A stretch of 64,000 bases of DNA from Amycolatopsis mediterranei (lineage in GTDB: Bacteria > Actinomycetota > Actinomycetes > Mycobacteriales > Pseudonocardiaceae). Made by a program: the position numbers and the translations under genes. Where the stretch lies: assembly GCF_026017845.1 (NCBI RefSeq), contig NZ_CP100416.1, positions 5,334,057-5,398,056 on the forward strand. The letters run 5' to 3'. Position 1 is the first letter of the stretch. Each line of letters starts with the position of its first letter. This document shows positions 49,562 to 58,583 of this stretch, one piece after another. Below the pieces are notes generated by a model that saw nothing but the letters and a program-made list of their open reading frames with translations, was not told the origin of the DNA and did not search any database.

Positions 49562-50737
49562 CTACACCGCGCCCTGGCGTCGCAGCACTTCGGCGTCGAA
49601 GCCGAACTCCCTCAGGACCGCGTCCGTGTGCTCGCCCAGTGCCGGCACCGGGTCCATCCGCGGCGCCCGGCCCGGGACCGTGATCGGCGGCAGCGTCGCC
49701 CGGATCGACCCGGCCGGCGTCGCGACCTCGGCGAACCGGTCGCGCGCGGTGAGCTGGGGGTGGGCCAGGACGTCCGGCAGGTCGCGGCGGCGGGCGTGCG
49801 CGATGCGGCCCTCCTCCAGCCGCGTCTCCAGCTCGGTGCCGGTGAGCTCGGCGAAGATCGCGTCGATCCCGGCTTCCAGCGCGGCCCGGTTCGTCACCCG
49901 CGCGCTGCCCGTGGCGAACCGGGCGTCGGTGACCCAGTCCGGGCGGCCGACCGCGTGCTCGCAGAACGCCGCCCACTCGCGGTCGTTCTGGACCGCCAGC
50001 ACCAGCTCGGTCCCGTCGCCCGCGGAGAAGGTGCCGTAGGGGGCGATCGCGGCGTGGCTGGTGCCCGTCCGCGGTGGCGGTGTCCCGCCGTACCCGGCGT
50101 AGTACAGCGGGAAGCCCATCCATTCGACGAGCGAGTCGAACAGGCTGACTTCGAGCTCGGTGCCCCGCCCGGTCCGCTCACGGTCGTACAGCGCGGACAG
50201 GATGCCGGAAAAGGCGTACATGCCGGCGCCGATGTCCGCGGCCGGGATGCCGCTCTTGGCCGGCTCTTCGGCGGACCCGGTGACCGACACCAGCCCGGCT
50301 TCGGACTGGATGAGCAGGTCTTACGCCTTCGCGTCGCGGTACGGCCCGGTCGAACCGTAGCCCGACACCGAGCAGGTGATCAGCCGGGGCCGGGTCGCGC
50401 GCAGGGCGGCCGCGCCCAACCCGAGCCGCTCCGCGACGCCGGGTGCGAAGTTCTGCACGAACACGTCGGCGCGGTCCAGCAGCGCGGCCATCACGCCGGC
50501 CGCCGCGTCGCTCTTGAGGTCCAGCGTGACGCTCTCCTTCGACCGGTTCAGCCAGACGAAGTGGCTGGAGAGGCCGTGCACGGTTTCGTCGTAGGTGCGG
50601 GCGAAGTCGCCGGTGCCCGGCCGCTCGATCTTGAGCACGCGGGCCCCGAGGTCGGCCAGGTGCCGGGTGGCCAGCGGCGCGGCGACGGCCTGTTCGCACG
50701 ACACGACGGTGACGCCGTCGAGGGGCAAGGAGCGCAT
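49562..50737 (-). pseudogene. CaiB/BaiF CoA-transferase (family III) interrupted by one stop codon
   Basis: The reading frame spans 392 codons, the normal size for this family. It is continuous except for TAA at codon 139 (plus-strand TTA at 50321-50323). The first part (LPLDGVTVVSCEQAVAAPLA, LDLKSDAAAGV, FAPGVAERLGLG, GYGSTGPYRDAKA) ends exactly where family members continue with Tyr-Asp-Leu. The second part goes on in the same frame with DLLIQSEAGLVSVTGSAEEP and runs to a normal C-terminus. A single TAC-to-TAA change explains it. It is either a recent pseudogene or a sequencing error. Intact, it would move CoA between carboxylic acids. Confidence 0.85.
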
Positions 50738-50890
50738 GGCCGCATCCTGCCACCCGGACCCCGGCGTGATCGTGCGCGGACGAGCGGGCCGGATCCGCTG
50801 GAGTTTCGGGCAAAACCGTTGACGGCCCCCGACCCGGCTTGCAATCTGAATCGATCAGCTGACTCCGGCGAGCGGCGAGCGAGGTGCCCG

Positions 50891-51832
50891 ATGGGCAGGG
50901 TGCGGCAGGCCGACATCGCGCGCGTGGCCGGGGTTTCCCAGGCGACCGTGTCGGTGGTGCTCGGCGGCAACCGCACCGGAGTCCGGCTCGCCGAGTCGAC
51001 GCGGTTGCGCGTGCTGGAGGCCGCCCAGCGGCTGGGCTACGCCGATCCACTCGCGAAGCGGCAGGCGGGCCACGACCTCTTCGGGATCTGCGCCGCCGGC
51101 CCGGTGTTCGAGGCGCACCAGGCGGTACTGGCCGGTATCGCGGCGGAGGCGGCCGCGCTCGGCAAGGACCTGATCATGTTCGCCGCCTCGGGTCCCGCGC
51201 TCGTCCGCCGCACCCGGCTCGCCGACGGCTGCCTGTTCGTCGGCGGTTCCGTTCCCGTGGAGCTGCTCACCGGCGGCTTTCCGATCGTCCACATCGGCCG
51301 CCGGGCGGAGCTCGGCGGCCGCGTTCCGTGCGTCGACGCCGATTACGCGTCGGCCTCGGCCGAGGTGATCACCCGGCTGGTGCGGGCGGGCCACCGGCGG
51401 ATCCGCTACCTGCGCGAGCCGGCCGACACCCCGGCCGCGCGCGAACGCGAACGCGGAATCCGCACCACGGCCGGCACGGCCGGCCTGGTGCTCGGCACCG
51501 ACGCCACCGCCCTCGACGCGGCGGCGGTCCGCGGCTGGCTCGACGACGGCGTGACCGCGCTGGTGGTCGACGAGGCCGTGGTCGCCCCGGCGCAGCGGGC
51601 CTTGCGGGCGGCCGGGGCGACGGTGCCCGGCGAAGTCTCCCTGGCGGTCCTGGGCCGCCCGCCGTCCGGGACGGCGGGCCCGGAGATCAGCGGCTTCGAA
51701 CTGCCGCGGCGCGCGCTCGGGCGCGAGGCGGTGCGGCTGCTGGCGTCGGTGGTGGTGGGCACGGGGGCAGGGGAGCATCGGCTGCTCACCTGCCCGCCGG
51801 TGGCCGGGGAGACGATCGCTCCCGTCGCCTGA
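50891..51832 (+). CDS. LacI-family transcriptional regulator
   Basis: 313 residues. The headpiece is RQADIARVAGVSQATVSVVL, followed by the hinge (LEAAQRLGYADPLAKRQAG) and a divergent sugar-binding-type domain (DLFGICAAGPVFEAHQAVLA, VRAGHRRIRYLREP). GAGGTG precedes the ATG. The gene diverges from the broken CoA-transferase, which may have been its target. TGAATCGATCAG (about 50847) is a CG-centred candidate site. Confidence 0.85.
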   Translation: MGRVRQADIARVAGVSQATVSVVLGGNRTGVRLAESTRLRVLEAAQRLGYADPLAKRQAGHDLFGICAAGPVFEAHQAVLAGIAAEAAALGKDLIMFAASGPALVRRTRLADGCLFVGGSVPVELLTGGFPIVHIGRRAELGGRVPCVDADYASASAEVITRLVRAGHRRIRYLREPADTPAARERERGIRTTAGTAGLVLGTDATALDAAAVRGWLDDGVTALVVDEAVVAPAQRALRAAGATVPGEVSLAVLGRPPSGTAGPEISGFELPRRALGREAVRLLASVVVGTGAGEHRLLTCPPVAGETIAPVA

Positions 51833-51839
51833 ACCGGGG

Positions 51840-52451
51840 TCAGGACAGGACGCCGTCGTAGTCGGGCAGTTTGAAGGTCCGCTCGGCGTGCCCGCCATCG
51901 AGGTCGGTCCGGTTGTTGCCGACGTTCGCGACGATGGTGTACCCGGCCTGTTCGATGGCGGCCCGGGCCTTGGTCTTGTTGGCCTGGACCGGATCGAAGT
52001 TGAACAGGGGACGCAGGTAGAGCCCGTCGACCGGGTAGCCGACGGCCTTCAGGTTGCCTTCCGTGGGCCACCGGAGGAGTTCGGTGCGGTCGCTGACGAA
52101 GAAGACCGCGGCCCCCTTGGACTTGGCGAGCTCGGCGAGCGCCAGGACCGGCTTCACCGCGGGGGTGGTGATCCCGCCGGAGTAGTAGGTCTCCAGGCTG
52201 GTGTTGTCGATGTCGAGCACGATCGCGGTCCGGCCGCCCGGCACGTCGAGCCGCCCGGCGAGGTAGTCGGCGGCGGGCGTGGTGACCGCGGTGACATCCG
52301 CGATCCAGGTGGCGTAGGCGGGAGCGGCGGCCGAGACGGCGGCCGGCGCGGCCGCGGAACGGGCATCGGCGGTGCCGGCGCTGCCGAGCAGCAGCAGGAC
52401 GGAGGAGGCGACGCCGGCGACGGCGAGCCGCGCCTTCGAAGTGGACGACAT
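51840..52451 (-). CDS. Secreted HAD-family acid phosphatase (class B-like)
   Basis: 203 residues with a signal peptide (KARLAVAGVASSVLLLLGSA, cleavage near residue 35). Motif I is IVLDIDNTSLETYYSG (catalytic Asp pair), motif II FFVSDRTELLR, motif III contains NKTKARAAIEQ, and motif IV is VGNNRTDLDGGHA. Class B/plant-VSP-like phosphatases remove phosphate from nucleotides and sugars outside the cell. The start is the ATG before the hydrophobic signal; the longer frame upstream lacks one. Convergent with the LacI gene. Confidence 0.83.
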   Translation of the reverse strand: MSSTSKARLAVAGVASSVLLLLGSAGTADARSAAAPAAVSAAAPAYATWIADVTAVTTPAADYLAGRLDVPGGRTAIVLDIDNTSLETYYSGGITTPAVKPVLALAELAKSKGAAVFFVSDRTELLRWPTEGNLKAVGYPVDGLYLRPLFNFDPVQANKTKARAAIEQAGYTIVANVGNNRTDLDGGHAERTFKLPDYDGVLS

Positions 52452-52594
52452 GGCTGACAGTCCACCAGCCCGCCGCGGCGGAGCGTACCGGCAAGTAGCC
52501 GAATTTGTTTCATGTTCTGCCGGGGTGCACTGTGGACGGCACCCGGTGTTCCCACGGCCAGCGCACCCGGCCATCCGGGTGATAGGAATGGCCG

Positions 52595-53917
52595 GTGACC
52601 GAACCGAACCTGATCGAAGCCGCCGCGGCCGAGGCCGTCACGCTGACCAGCGAGCTCATCCGCATCGACACGACCAACACCGGCGATCCCGACACGCTGG
52701 TCGGCGAGCGGGCGGCGGCCGAGTTCGTCGCGGAGAAGCTGACCGACGCCGGCTACGAGATCACCTACGTCGAGTCGGGTGGGAAGAACCGGCACAACGT
52801 GATCGTCCGGCTGGAAGGCGCGGATCGCGAGCGGGGCGGGCTGCTCATCCACGGTCACCTCGACGCCGTGCCCGCCGATCCGTCGGAGTGGTCGGTCCAC
52901 CCCTTCTCCGGCGCGATCCAGGACGACTACGTCTGGGGCCGCGGCGCGGTCGACATGAAGGACATGTGCGGGATGGCGCTCGCGCTGGCCCGGCACTACA
53001 AGCTGCACAACGTCGTGCCGCCGCGCGACCTCGTCTTCGCCTTCCTGGCCGACGAGGAGGCCGGCGGCAAGTACGGCGCCCAGTGGCTGGTCGAGAACCG
53101 GCCGGAGCTGTTCGAGGGCGTCACCGAGGCGATCAGCGAGGTCGGCGGCTTCTCGATCACGCTCAAGGACGACGTCCGCGCCTACCTCATCGAGACCGCG
53201 GAAAAGGGCATCCGCTGGATGAAGCTGCGCGTGCGCGGCACCGCCGGGCACGGTTCGATGATCCACCGCGACAACGCGGTCACGAAGCTGGCGGAGGCCG
53301 TGGCGAAGCTCGGCAACCACCGGTTCCCGCTCGTGCTCACCGACTCGGTGAAGGAATTCCTCGCCGGGGTCACCGAGATCACCGGCTGGGACTTCCCCGA
53401 GGACGACCTGGAGGGCTCGGTCGCCAAGCTGGGCAACATCTCCCGGATGATCGGCGCGACCCTGCGCGACACGGCCAACCCGACCATGCTCACCGCCGGG
53501 TACAAGTCGAACGTCATCCCGTCGGTCGCCGAGGCGGCCGTCGACTGCCGGATCCTGCCGGGGCGCCTGGAGGCCTTCGACCGCGAGCTCGACGAGCTGC
53601 TGGGCCCGGACATCGAGAAGGAGTGGATGGAGCTCCCGCCGGTCGAGACGACCTTCGACGGCGCGCTCGTGGACGCCATGAGCGCGGCGGTCCTGGCCGA
53701 AGACCCGGGCGCGAAGACGCTGCCGTACATGCTTTCCGGCGGCACTGACGCGAAGTCGTTCCAGGAGCTGGGGATCCGCAACTTCGGCTTCGCGCCGCTC
53801 AAGCTGCCCGCGGACCTCGACTTCTCGGCGCTCTTCCACGGCGTCGACGAGCGGGTTCCGGTCGAGGCGCTGAAGTTCGGCACCCGCGTGCTGGACCGGT
53901 TCCTGCGCACCAGTTGA
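52595..53917 (+). CDS. M20-family metallopeptidase/deacylase
   Basis: 440 residues. Zinc-binding motifs appear in order: IHGHLDAVPAD (about 85), GRGAVDMKDM (about 115), ADEEAGGKYG (general-base Glu about 150) and, near the C-terminus, LFHGVDERV. The dimerisation insert (about 205-330) includes RGTAGHGSMIHRDNAV. It removes amino acids or acyl groups from peptides or amides. TAGGAA at 52583 lies 6 bases before the GTG, suggesting a leaderless message. It shares one base with the start of the next gene (TGATG). Confidence 0.9.
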   Translation: MTEPNLIEAAAAEAVTLTSELIRIDTTNTGDPDTLVGERAAAEFVAEKLTDAGYEITYVESGGKNRHNVIVRLEGADRERGGLLIHGHLDAVPADPSEWSVHPFSGAIQDDYVWGRGAVDMKDMCGMALALARHYKLHNVVPPRDLVFAFLADEEAGGKYGAQWLVENRPELFEGVTEAISEVGGFSITLKDDVRAYLIETAEKGIRWMKLRVRGTAGHGSMIHRDNAVTKLAEAVAKLGNHRFPLVLTDSVKEFLAGVTEITGWDFPEDDLEGSVAKLGNISRMIGATLRDTANPTMLTAGYKSNVIPSVAEAAVDCRILPGRLEAFDRELDELLGPDIEKEWMELPPVETTFDGALVDAMSAAVLAEDPGAKTLPYMLSGGTDAKSFQELGIRNFGFAPLKLPADLDFSALFHGVDERVPVEALKFGTRVLDRFLRTS

Positions 53918-54798
53918 TGACCGGGTTCGCGCTCGCCGACGGCACGCTCCTGCAGGTGATCCGCAGGGGCGACCCGGGCGCGCCGGTGACCGTGGTGTTC
54001 GTCCACGGCTACGCGCTCGACCAGCGCAGCTGGGGCCGGATCGCGCCGCTGGTGCCGGACGCCGCCGGCGGGCCGGTGGCCGTGCTGACCTACGACCAGC
54101 GCGGACACGGCGGCTCGGAGCGGGCGCGGCGCGGGACGGCGACCATGGCCCAGCTCGGCGACGACCTCGCCGAGCTGCTGGCGCGCGAGGTGCCGGCGGG
54201 CCAGGTGGTGCTGGTCGGCCACGACATGGGCGGCCTGGCCATCATGTCGCTTTCGCAGCGGCACCCCGAGCTGTTCGCCGCGCGGGTGGCGGGGCTGGTG
54301 CTGCTGGCGACGTCGTCGGGCACGCTCGCCGCGGAGGTCTCGGCGGCCTGGCCGAACGCGCTGGGGAAGCTGGCCCGTGACCTCGAGGCGGTGCTCGGCT
54401 CCAAGCTGTTCGGCGTCGTGCGGGAGCGCACCAGCCGGGCGGTCAACGCGGGGCTGCGCTGGTGGCTCTTCGGCGACGACCCGGACCCGGACCTCGTCGA
54501 ACTGACCGTGAAGATGATCCGCGGCAACTGGCCGCACACCGTGTCGCTGTTCCGCCCGGCCATGGACGCCTATGCCCGCGAAGCGGCGTTGGCACAGGTC
54601 GCCGACCTGCCGGTGACGGCGATCGTGGGGGAGCGGGACCGGATCGTCCGTGCGTCCGATGTGGAGCAGTGGGTCCGCGGCCTCGGCAACGGGACGGCCG
54701 TGGTGCTGCCCGGCGTCGGGCACGTCGTGCCGCTGGAGGCCGCGGCCCAGGTGCTGCCGCGGATCGTGGCGCTGGTCAACGCCAGCCGGCGGAGCTGA
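53917..54798 (+). CDS. Alpha/beta hydrolase with an Asp nucleophile (epoxide hydrolase-like)
   Basis: 293 residues. VVFVHGYALDQRSWG is the oxyanion loop and YDQRGHGGSERARRG follows. The nucleophile elbow reads VGHDMGGLA, with Asp in place of the common Ser. That is the pattern of epoxide hydrolases and haloalkane dehalogenases. The His is in VLPGVGHVVPLE near the C-terminus. The cap tyrosines that would settle epoxide hydrolase activity are not obvious. Start overlaps the M20 stop, so the two form one operon. Confidence 0.82.
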   Translation: MTGFALADGTLLQVIRRGDPGAPVTVVFVHGYALDQRSWGRIAPLVPDAAGGPVAVLTYDQRGHGGSERARRGTATMAQLGDDLAELLAREVPAGQVVLVGHDMGGLAIMSLSQRHPELFAARVAGLVLLATSSGTLAAEVSAAWPNALGKLARDLEAVLGSKLFGVVRERTSRAVNAGLRWWLFGDDPDPDLVELTVKMIRGNWPHTVSLFRPAMDAYAREAALAQVADLPVTAIVGERDRIVRASDVEQWVRGLGNGTAVVLPGVGHVVPLEAAAQVLPRIVALVNASRRS

Positions 54799-54800
54799 GC

Positions 54801-55490
54801 TCACCCGGCGCGGGTCCCCGCGGTGAGGAAGATCGGCACGGCGACGAACAGCCGGTCGTCGCGGGCCCGGGCGGCCTGCTCGGCCAGCCAGGCCCCTTCG
54901 CCACCGAGGTTGGCGAGCACCGGCAGGGCCGCGGAGTCGGTCCACACGAGCGTGTGGACGTCGACGGTGACGTCGGTGAACCCGTTGTCCAGCAAGAGGT
55001 TCCGGTACCGCCGCGCGATCCGGGGGTGGGGCATGCCGTCCGCGCGGGCGTGGACGATCGACCGGGTGCGGGCGGGATCGTCGGAGTCGATCACGATGGT
55101 GTCCCAGTCCTGGCCGGTGAGCACCGCGCGGCCGCCCGGGGCCAGGACGCGACGGGCCTCGCCGACGGCGCGCGCGGGTTCGGGCAGGACGTGCAGGACC
55201 TTGTCGGCGCGGTAGCCGGTGACCGAGCCGTCGTGGAGGGGCAGGGCGGTGGCGTCGGCGACGTGGAACTCGCCGGCGGGCCAGCGGGCGGCGGCCGTCT
55301 CGATCATGGCCGGGTCGGCGTCGACGCCGATGGCCCGCACCCCGCGGGCGGCCAGTTCGCCGACGGCCCGGCCGCTGCCGCAGCCGACGTCGACCACGAC
55401 GTCACCGAGGGCCGAGTAGGTGCGTTCCCGCAGGTCGACGGCTTGCGGGCGGTCGTCGAGGGCGTCGAGGAGCGTGAGCAACGTGGACAT
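54801..55490 (-). CDS. Class I SAM-dependent methyltransferase
   Basis: 229 residues. VVVDVGCGSGRAVGELAARG is motif I for S-adenosylmethionine, VDADPAMIETAAARWP supplies the acidic ribose-binding residue, and VLAPGGRAVLTGQDWD is motif III. It resembles UbiE/Methyltransf_11 enzymes; the acceptor is unknown. The ATG at 55490 has CAGGAT 7 bases upstream. It diverges from the MerR regulator, which may control it. Confidence 0.85.
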   Translation of the reverse strand: MSTLLTLLDALDDRPQAVDLRERTYSALGDVVVDVGCGSGRAVGELAARGVRAIGVDADPAMIETAAARWPAGEFHVADATALPLHDGSVTGYRADKVLHVLPEPARAVGEARRVLAPGGRAVLTGQDWDTIVIDSDDPARTRSIVHARADGMPHPRIARRYRNLLLDNGFTDVTVDVHTLVWTDSAALPVLANLGGEGAWLAEQAARARDDRLFVAVPIFLTAGTRAG

Positions 55491-55518
55491 GGCGCCCATC
55501 CTGCGACTTAATGCCGGG

Positions 55519-55896
55519 ATGAAGTCAATCGGCGAAGTGGCGGCCCGGTTCGGGCTGCCCGCCCACGTGTTGCGCTACTGGGAGGCGGAAGGGCTGCTGA
55601 GCCCGGCCCGCGTGGGTCCGCGGCGCCGCTACACCGATGCGGACGTGCACCGGGTGGCCGCCATCCTGGTCGCGAAGGAAGCCGGCTTCGAGCTCGCGGA
55701 CATCCGGACGATGCTGACCGCCCGGTCCGCGGCGGACCGCGCGGCGATGGCGGCCCGGCAGCGCGAGCGGCTGCGGGCCCGGATCGCCCGGGCACAGGCC
55801 GCACTCGAGCTCCTGGAGGGCGACTGCCGGCACGACGACCTCATGGCGTGCCCGCACTTCCAGGACCTGCTCGGCCGACAGCTCGAGCGTTCTTGA
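55519..55896 (+). CDS. MerR-family transcriptional regulator
   Basis: 125 residues. GEVAARFGLPAHVLRYWEAE is the MerR winged helix, followed by RRRYTDADVHRVAAILVAKE, the dimerisation helix and CRHDDLMACPHFQ, with two Cys and a His that could bind metal or sense redox state. Divergent from the methyltransferase gene 28 bases away. Confidence 0.87.
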   Translation: MKSIGEVAARFGLPAHVLRYWEAEGLLSPARVGPRRRYTDADVHRVAAILVAKEAGFELADIRTMLTARSAADRAAMAARQRERLRARIARAQAALELLEGDCRHDDLMACPHFQDLLGRQLERS

Positions 55897-55921
55897 CAAC
55901 TTCTCTGTTCGGCTGGATGCT
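55893..55921 (+). promoter_or_regulatory. Promoter of the ArsR/SRPBCC operon
   Basis: Consensus TTGACA (55893-55898), 17 bases, GATGCT (55916-55921), then 6 bases to the ATG at 55928. The -35 overlaps the MerR stop. The message should be leaderless. Confidence 0.6.
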
Positions 55922-55927
55922 GGGCGG

Positions 55928-56515
55928 ATGTTTCCCGTGGCGGTGATCGAAGACGCGGCGGCGGCCGAGGTGTCGCTGGACCCGGTCCGGGCCCGGCTGC
56001 TGGCCGAACTGGCCGAGCCGGCGTCGGCGACGATGCTCTCCACCCGCGTCGGCCTGCCGCGCCAGAAGGTCAACTACCACCTGCGGGCGCTGGAGAAGCA
56101 CGGCCTGGTGGAGCTGGTCGAGGAACGCCGCAAGGGCAACGTGACCGAGCGGATGATGCGGGCGACGGCGGCCTCGTACGTCATCTCGCCGACGGCGCTG
56201 GCCGCGGTCCAGCCGGACCCGGCCCGCTCGCCCGACCGGCTCTCGGCGCGGTGGCTGCTCGCGGTCGCCGGCCGGCTGGTGCGCGACGTCGGCCTGCTGA
56301 TCACCGGCGCGGCGAAGGCCCAGCAGCGCGTCGCGACCTTCGCGCTCGACGGCGAGGTGCGGTTCGCCTCCGCCGCCGACCGGGCCGCGTTCGCCGAGGA
56401 GCTCACCACCGCCGTCACGACGCTGGTGGCCAAGTACCACGACGAGACGGCCGGGAAGGGCCGCCGCCACCGGGTGGTCGTCGCCGTGCACCCGAGCGTC
56501 CCGGAGGAGTCCTGA
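55928..56515 (+). CDS. ArsR-like winged-helix regulator
   Basis: 195 residues. DPVRARLLAELAEPASATML and GLPRQKVNYHLRALEKHGLV are the ArsR/HTH_20 winged helix; the rest is a helical ligand-binding part (RWLLAVAGRLVRDVG). No metal-binding Cys pair is seen, so it is not a classical arsenic sensor. One base separates its stop from the SRPBCC gene, a pairing often seen in actinomycetes. Confidence 0.85.
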   Translation: MFPVAVIEDAAAAEVSLDPVRARLLAELAEPASATMLSTRVGLPRQKVNYHLRALEKHGLVELVEERRKGNVTERMMRATAASYVISPTALAAVQPDPARSPDRLSARWLLAVAGRLVRDVGLLITGAAKAQQRVATFALDGEVRFASAADRAAFAEELTTAVTTLVAKYHDETAGKGRRHRVVVAVHPSVPEES

Positions 56516-56516
56516 G

Positions 56517-57254
56517 ATGGGGCCCGAATTCGAACTCGTCGACACCGCCGAGGTCGGCGCCACGCCCGAGCAGGTGTGGGCCGCCATCGCGACCGGCCCC
56601 GGCATCGACTCGTGGTTCATGGGCCGCAACGAGGTCGAGGGCGGCACCGGCGGCACGGTCCGCGGCGCCTTCGGCGGCTACGAGCCGGAGTACCGGATCC
56701 GCGAGTGGGAACCACCCGGAAAACTGGCCTACGGCAGCGAGACCGCGCCGGACGGACGGCGGATCGCCTACGAGTTCCTCGTCGAGGGCCGCGCGGGCGG
56801 CAGCTCGGTGATCCGCTGCGTCACCAGCGGTTTCCTGCCCGGCGACGACTGGGAGGACGAGTTCGAGGCGATGACCGCGGGCGGCGCGCTGTTCTTCCGC
56901 ACCCTGGTCGAATACGTCACGTACTTCGCGGGCCGCACGGCGGTGCCGGTGACCGCGTTCGGGCCGCCGGTGGGGGACTGGGAGCAGGTGTGGACGCGGC
57001 TGGGCACGGCCCTCGGCCTGCCGGCGCGGCCCGCCGAAGGCGACCGCGTGCGGATCGAGCCGGGCGGCCGGGAGGGTGTGGTCTACCTCGTCAACGACCA
57101 GGCCGTGGGCGTGCGCACCGGGGAAGCGATGTACCGGTTCCTGCGCGGCTTCCACGGGCCGATGGTCGCCTCCCACCACGTCTTCACGCCGGGAACCGAC
57201 CCCGGGACCGAGGAGAAGGCCTGGGGCGAGTGGCTGAACCGGGTGTTCGGCTAG
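56517..57254 (+). CDS. SRPBCC (AHSA1/START-like) domain protein
   Basis: 245 residues. The SRPBCC fold begins VDTAEVGATPEQVWAAIATG and continues through WFMGRNEVEGGTGGTVRG and YRIREWEPPGKLAYGSE. A second half (about 145-245) repeats a smaller fold (EGVVYLVNDQAVGVRTGEAM). Such proteins bind hydrophobic ligands; the ligand here is unknown. GGAGGAG precedes the ATG. Expressed with the ArsR-like gene and ends against the convergent DUF5703 gene, sharing a CTAG. Confidence 0.82.
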   Translation: MGPEFELVDTAEVGATPEQVWAAIATGPGIDSWFMGRNEVEGGTGGTVRGAFGGYEPEYRIREWEPPGKLAYGSETAPDGRRIAYEFLVEGRAGGSSVIRCVTSGFLPGDDWEDEFEAMTAGGALFFRTLVEYVTYFAGRTAVPVTAFGPPVGDWEQVWTRLGTALGLPARPAEGDRVRIEPGGREGVVYLVNDQAVGVRTGEAMYRFLRGFHGPMVASHHVFTPGTDPGTEEKAWGEWLNRVFG

Positions 57255-57475
57255 GTCGGCAGGGCGCCGGGCAGGCTCTGGGCCGTCTTCTTGCGGCGCA
57301 GCCAGACCCGGCGCGTCCCGTCGGCGTAGAGCCGCACGGTGCGCAGTTCCCAGCCCGCGAACTCCGCGTGGATGGAGAGCTGGATCGCCGCCGCACGCCG
57401 GGACACGCCCGGGGGGAGGTGCAGACGGCGATACTCCCAATCCCCTTCGACCACCGCCTCGCTGACCGCTGTCAT
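57251..57475 (-). CDS. DUF5703 family small protein
   Basis: 74 residues. WEYRRLHLPPGVSRRAAAI, LSIHAEFAGWELRTVRLY and GTRRVWLRRK match the pattern of the actinobacterial DUF5703 family, of unknown function. It overlaps the upstream lipoprotein gene by ATGA, and I recall a similar pairing in mycobacteria. Confidence 0.8.
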   Translation of the reverse strand: MTAVSEAVVEGDWEYRRLHLPPGVSRRAAAIQLSIHAEFAGWELRTVRLYADGTRRVWLRRKKTAQSLPGALPT

Positions 57476-58485
57476 GGCTGGATCACCTGGGTCCCTTCTC
57501 CGGCGGCCGAGCCGACGATCACCCGGCCGCTCTTTTCGTCCACCCCGACCGAGTCCGGCTGGCGCACGGTGGGGAACCGGTACTTCTCCACGGGCTCGCC
57601 GCCGCGGACGTCGAACCCGGCCACTTCGTTCCGCTCGGTCAGCGTCACCCACGCCAGGCTGCGCGTCGCGTCGTAAGCGATCCCGTACGCTCCGCCGGGC
57701 ACCGGGTACCGCTGCTTCAGGATCAGCGGGGCCGCCGAGAACGCCAGCAGTGCGCCCGCCCGCGCGTCGGTCACGAGCACCCGCCCGTAGGAGTCCGCCA
57801 CGGCGTTCGCGGCGCCGTCGCCCGCCCGCAGGCCCTCGTCGACCTTCCCGGCCGCGACGTCGACCGAGAACACCGCCGTCCGCAGCCGGTCCAGCACCAC
57901 CACGCCGGACCCGGTGTCGACCACGTCGTCGGCGCTGTAGAGCTGCCCGCCGATCGTCCGCGCCGGACCCGCCGCCGGCAGCACCCGGATGTCCTTGGCC
58001 GCCCCCATCGCGACCAGCCGATCCGTCCCGAACGCGATGCTCGACGCCGGCTGCCCGCCCGTCTTCGTCTCGGTCAGCTTCCGGTCCGGCAACGTCAGCT
58101 GCTGCACCACACCCTGCTCGGGTTCGGCGATCTCGACCCGCCCCGGCGTCACCGTCAGCCGCGAGACCTTGCCGTATAACGGCATATTCACCGGGGCTGA
58201 CACGAGCACGTTCAGGTCGTACAGCTGCAAAGCCGGTGGCGAAGAAACCGCAACGACGAGGGTCGACGTCTTCGCGTCCACGGCGACGGCCGAGACCGAG
58301 CCTTCGCCGAGCACCTGACCGGCGGGCTTCACGGTCACGACGGGGGAGACGGCCGGGCGCGCGGCGGTCGGGTTCGCCACGATCTGCAGGTCGTCGGTGG
58401 TCGACTTGGCGGACGAACAGCCCGAGAGCACGAGGGCACCGGCGAGCGGGAGCACGATCCACGACACGGCGGCGAACCGACGCAC
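57472..58485 (-). CDS. Lipoprotein with beta-propeller (YncE/NHL-like) fold
   Basis: 337 residues. The signal AVSWIVLPLAGALVLSGCSS ends in a lipobox (LSGC), so the mature protein is tethered to the outer face of the membrane. Repeated strands with Asp-Gly and Val-Asp turns (VSAVAVDAKTSTLVV, GIAYDATRSLAWV, PDSVGVDEKSGRVIV) indicate a six- or seven-bladed propeller. GGAGG precedes the GTG start; the upstream ATG frames are not needed. It resembles the mycobacterial LppL group and is translationally coupled to the DUF5703 gene. Confidence 0.83.
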   Translation of the reverse strand: MRRFAAVSWIVLPLAGALVLSGCSSAKSTTDDLQIVANPTAARPAVSPVVTVKPAGQVLGEGSVSAVAVDAKTSTLVVAVSSPPALQLYDLNVLVSAPVNMPLYGKVSRLTVTPGRVEIAEPEQGVVQQLTLPDRKLTETKTGGQPASSIAFGTDRLVAMGAAKDIRVLPAAGPARTIGGQLYSADDVVDTGSGVVVLDRLRTAVFSVDVAAGKVDEGLRAGDGAANAVADSYGRVLVTDARAGALLAFSAAPLILKQRYPVPGGAYGIAYDATRSLAWVTLTERNEVAGFDVRGGEPVEKYRFPTVRQPDSVGVDEKSGRVIVGSAAGEGTQVIQP

Positions 58486-58583
58486 GTTGCTGCCTCCAGG
58501 GGTCCCTCGGCGGGCGGTCTTCACCAGCATGCTCCTTGATCCCCGTGCCGTCACGTGCGTGTCACCGAACAGACACCTGGCGC

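Noticed and set aside
49403..50890. Long plus-strand extension upstream of the second LacI gene
   Set aside because: It is antisense to the CoA-transferase, whose motifs are clear on the minus strand; the headpiece starts at 50891.
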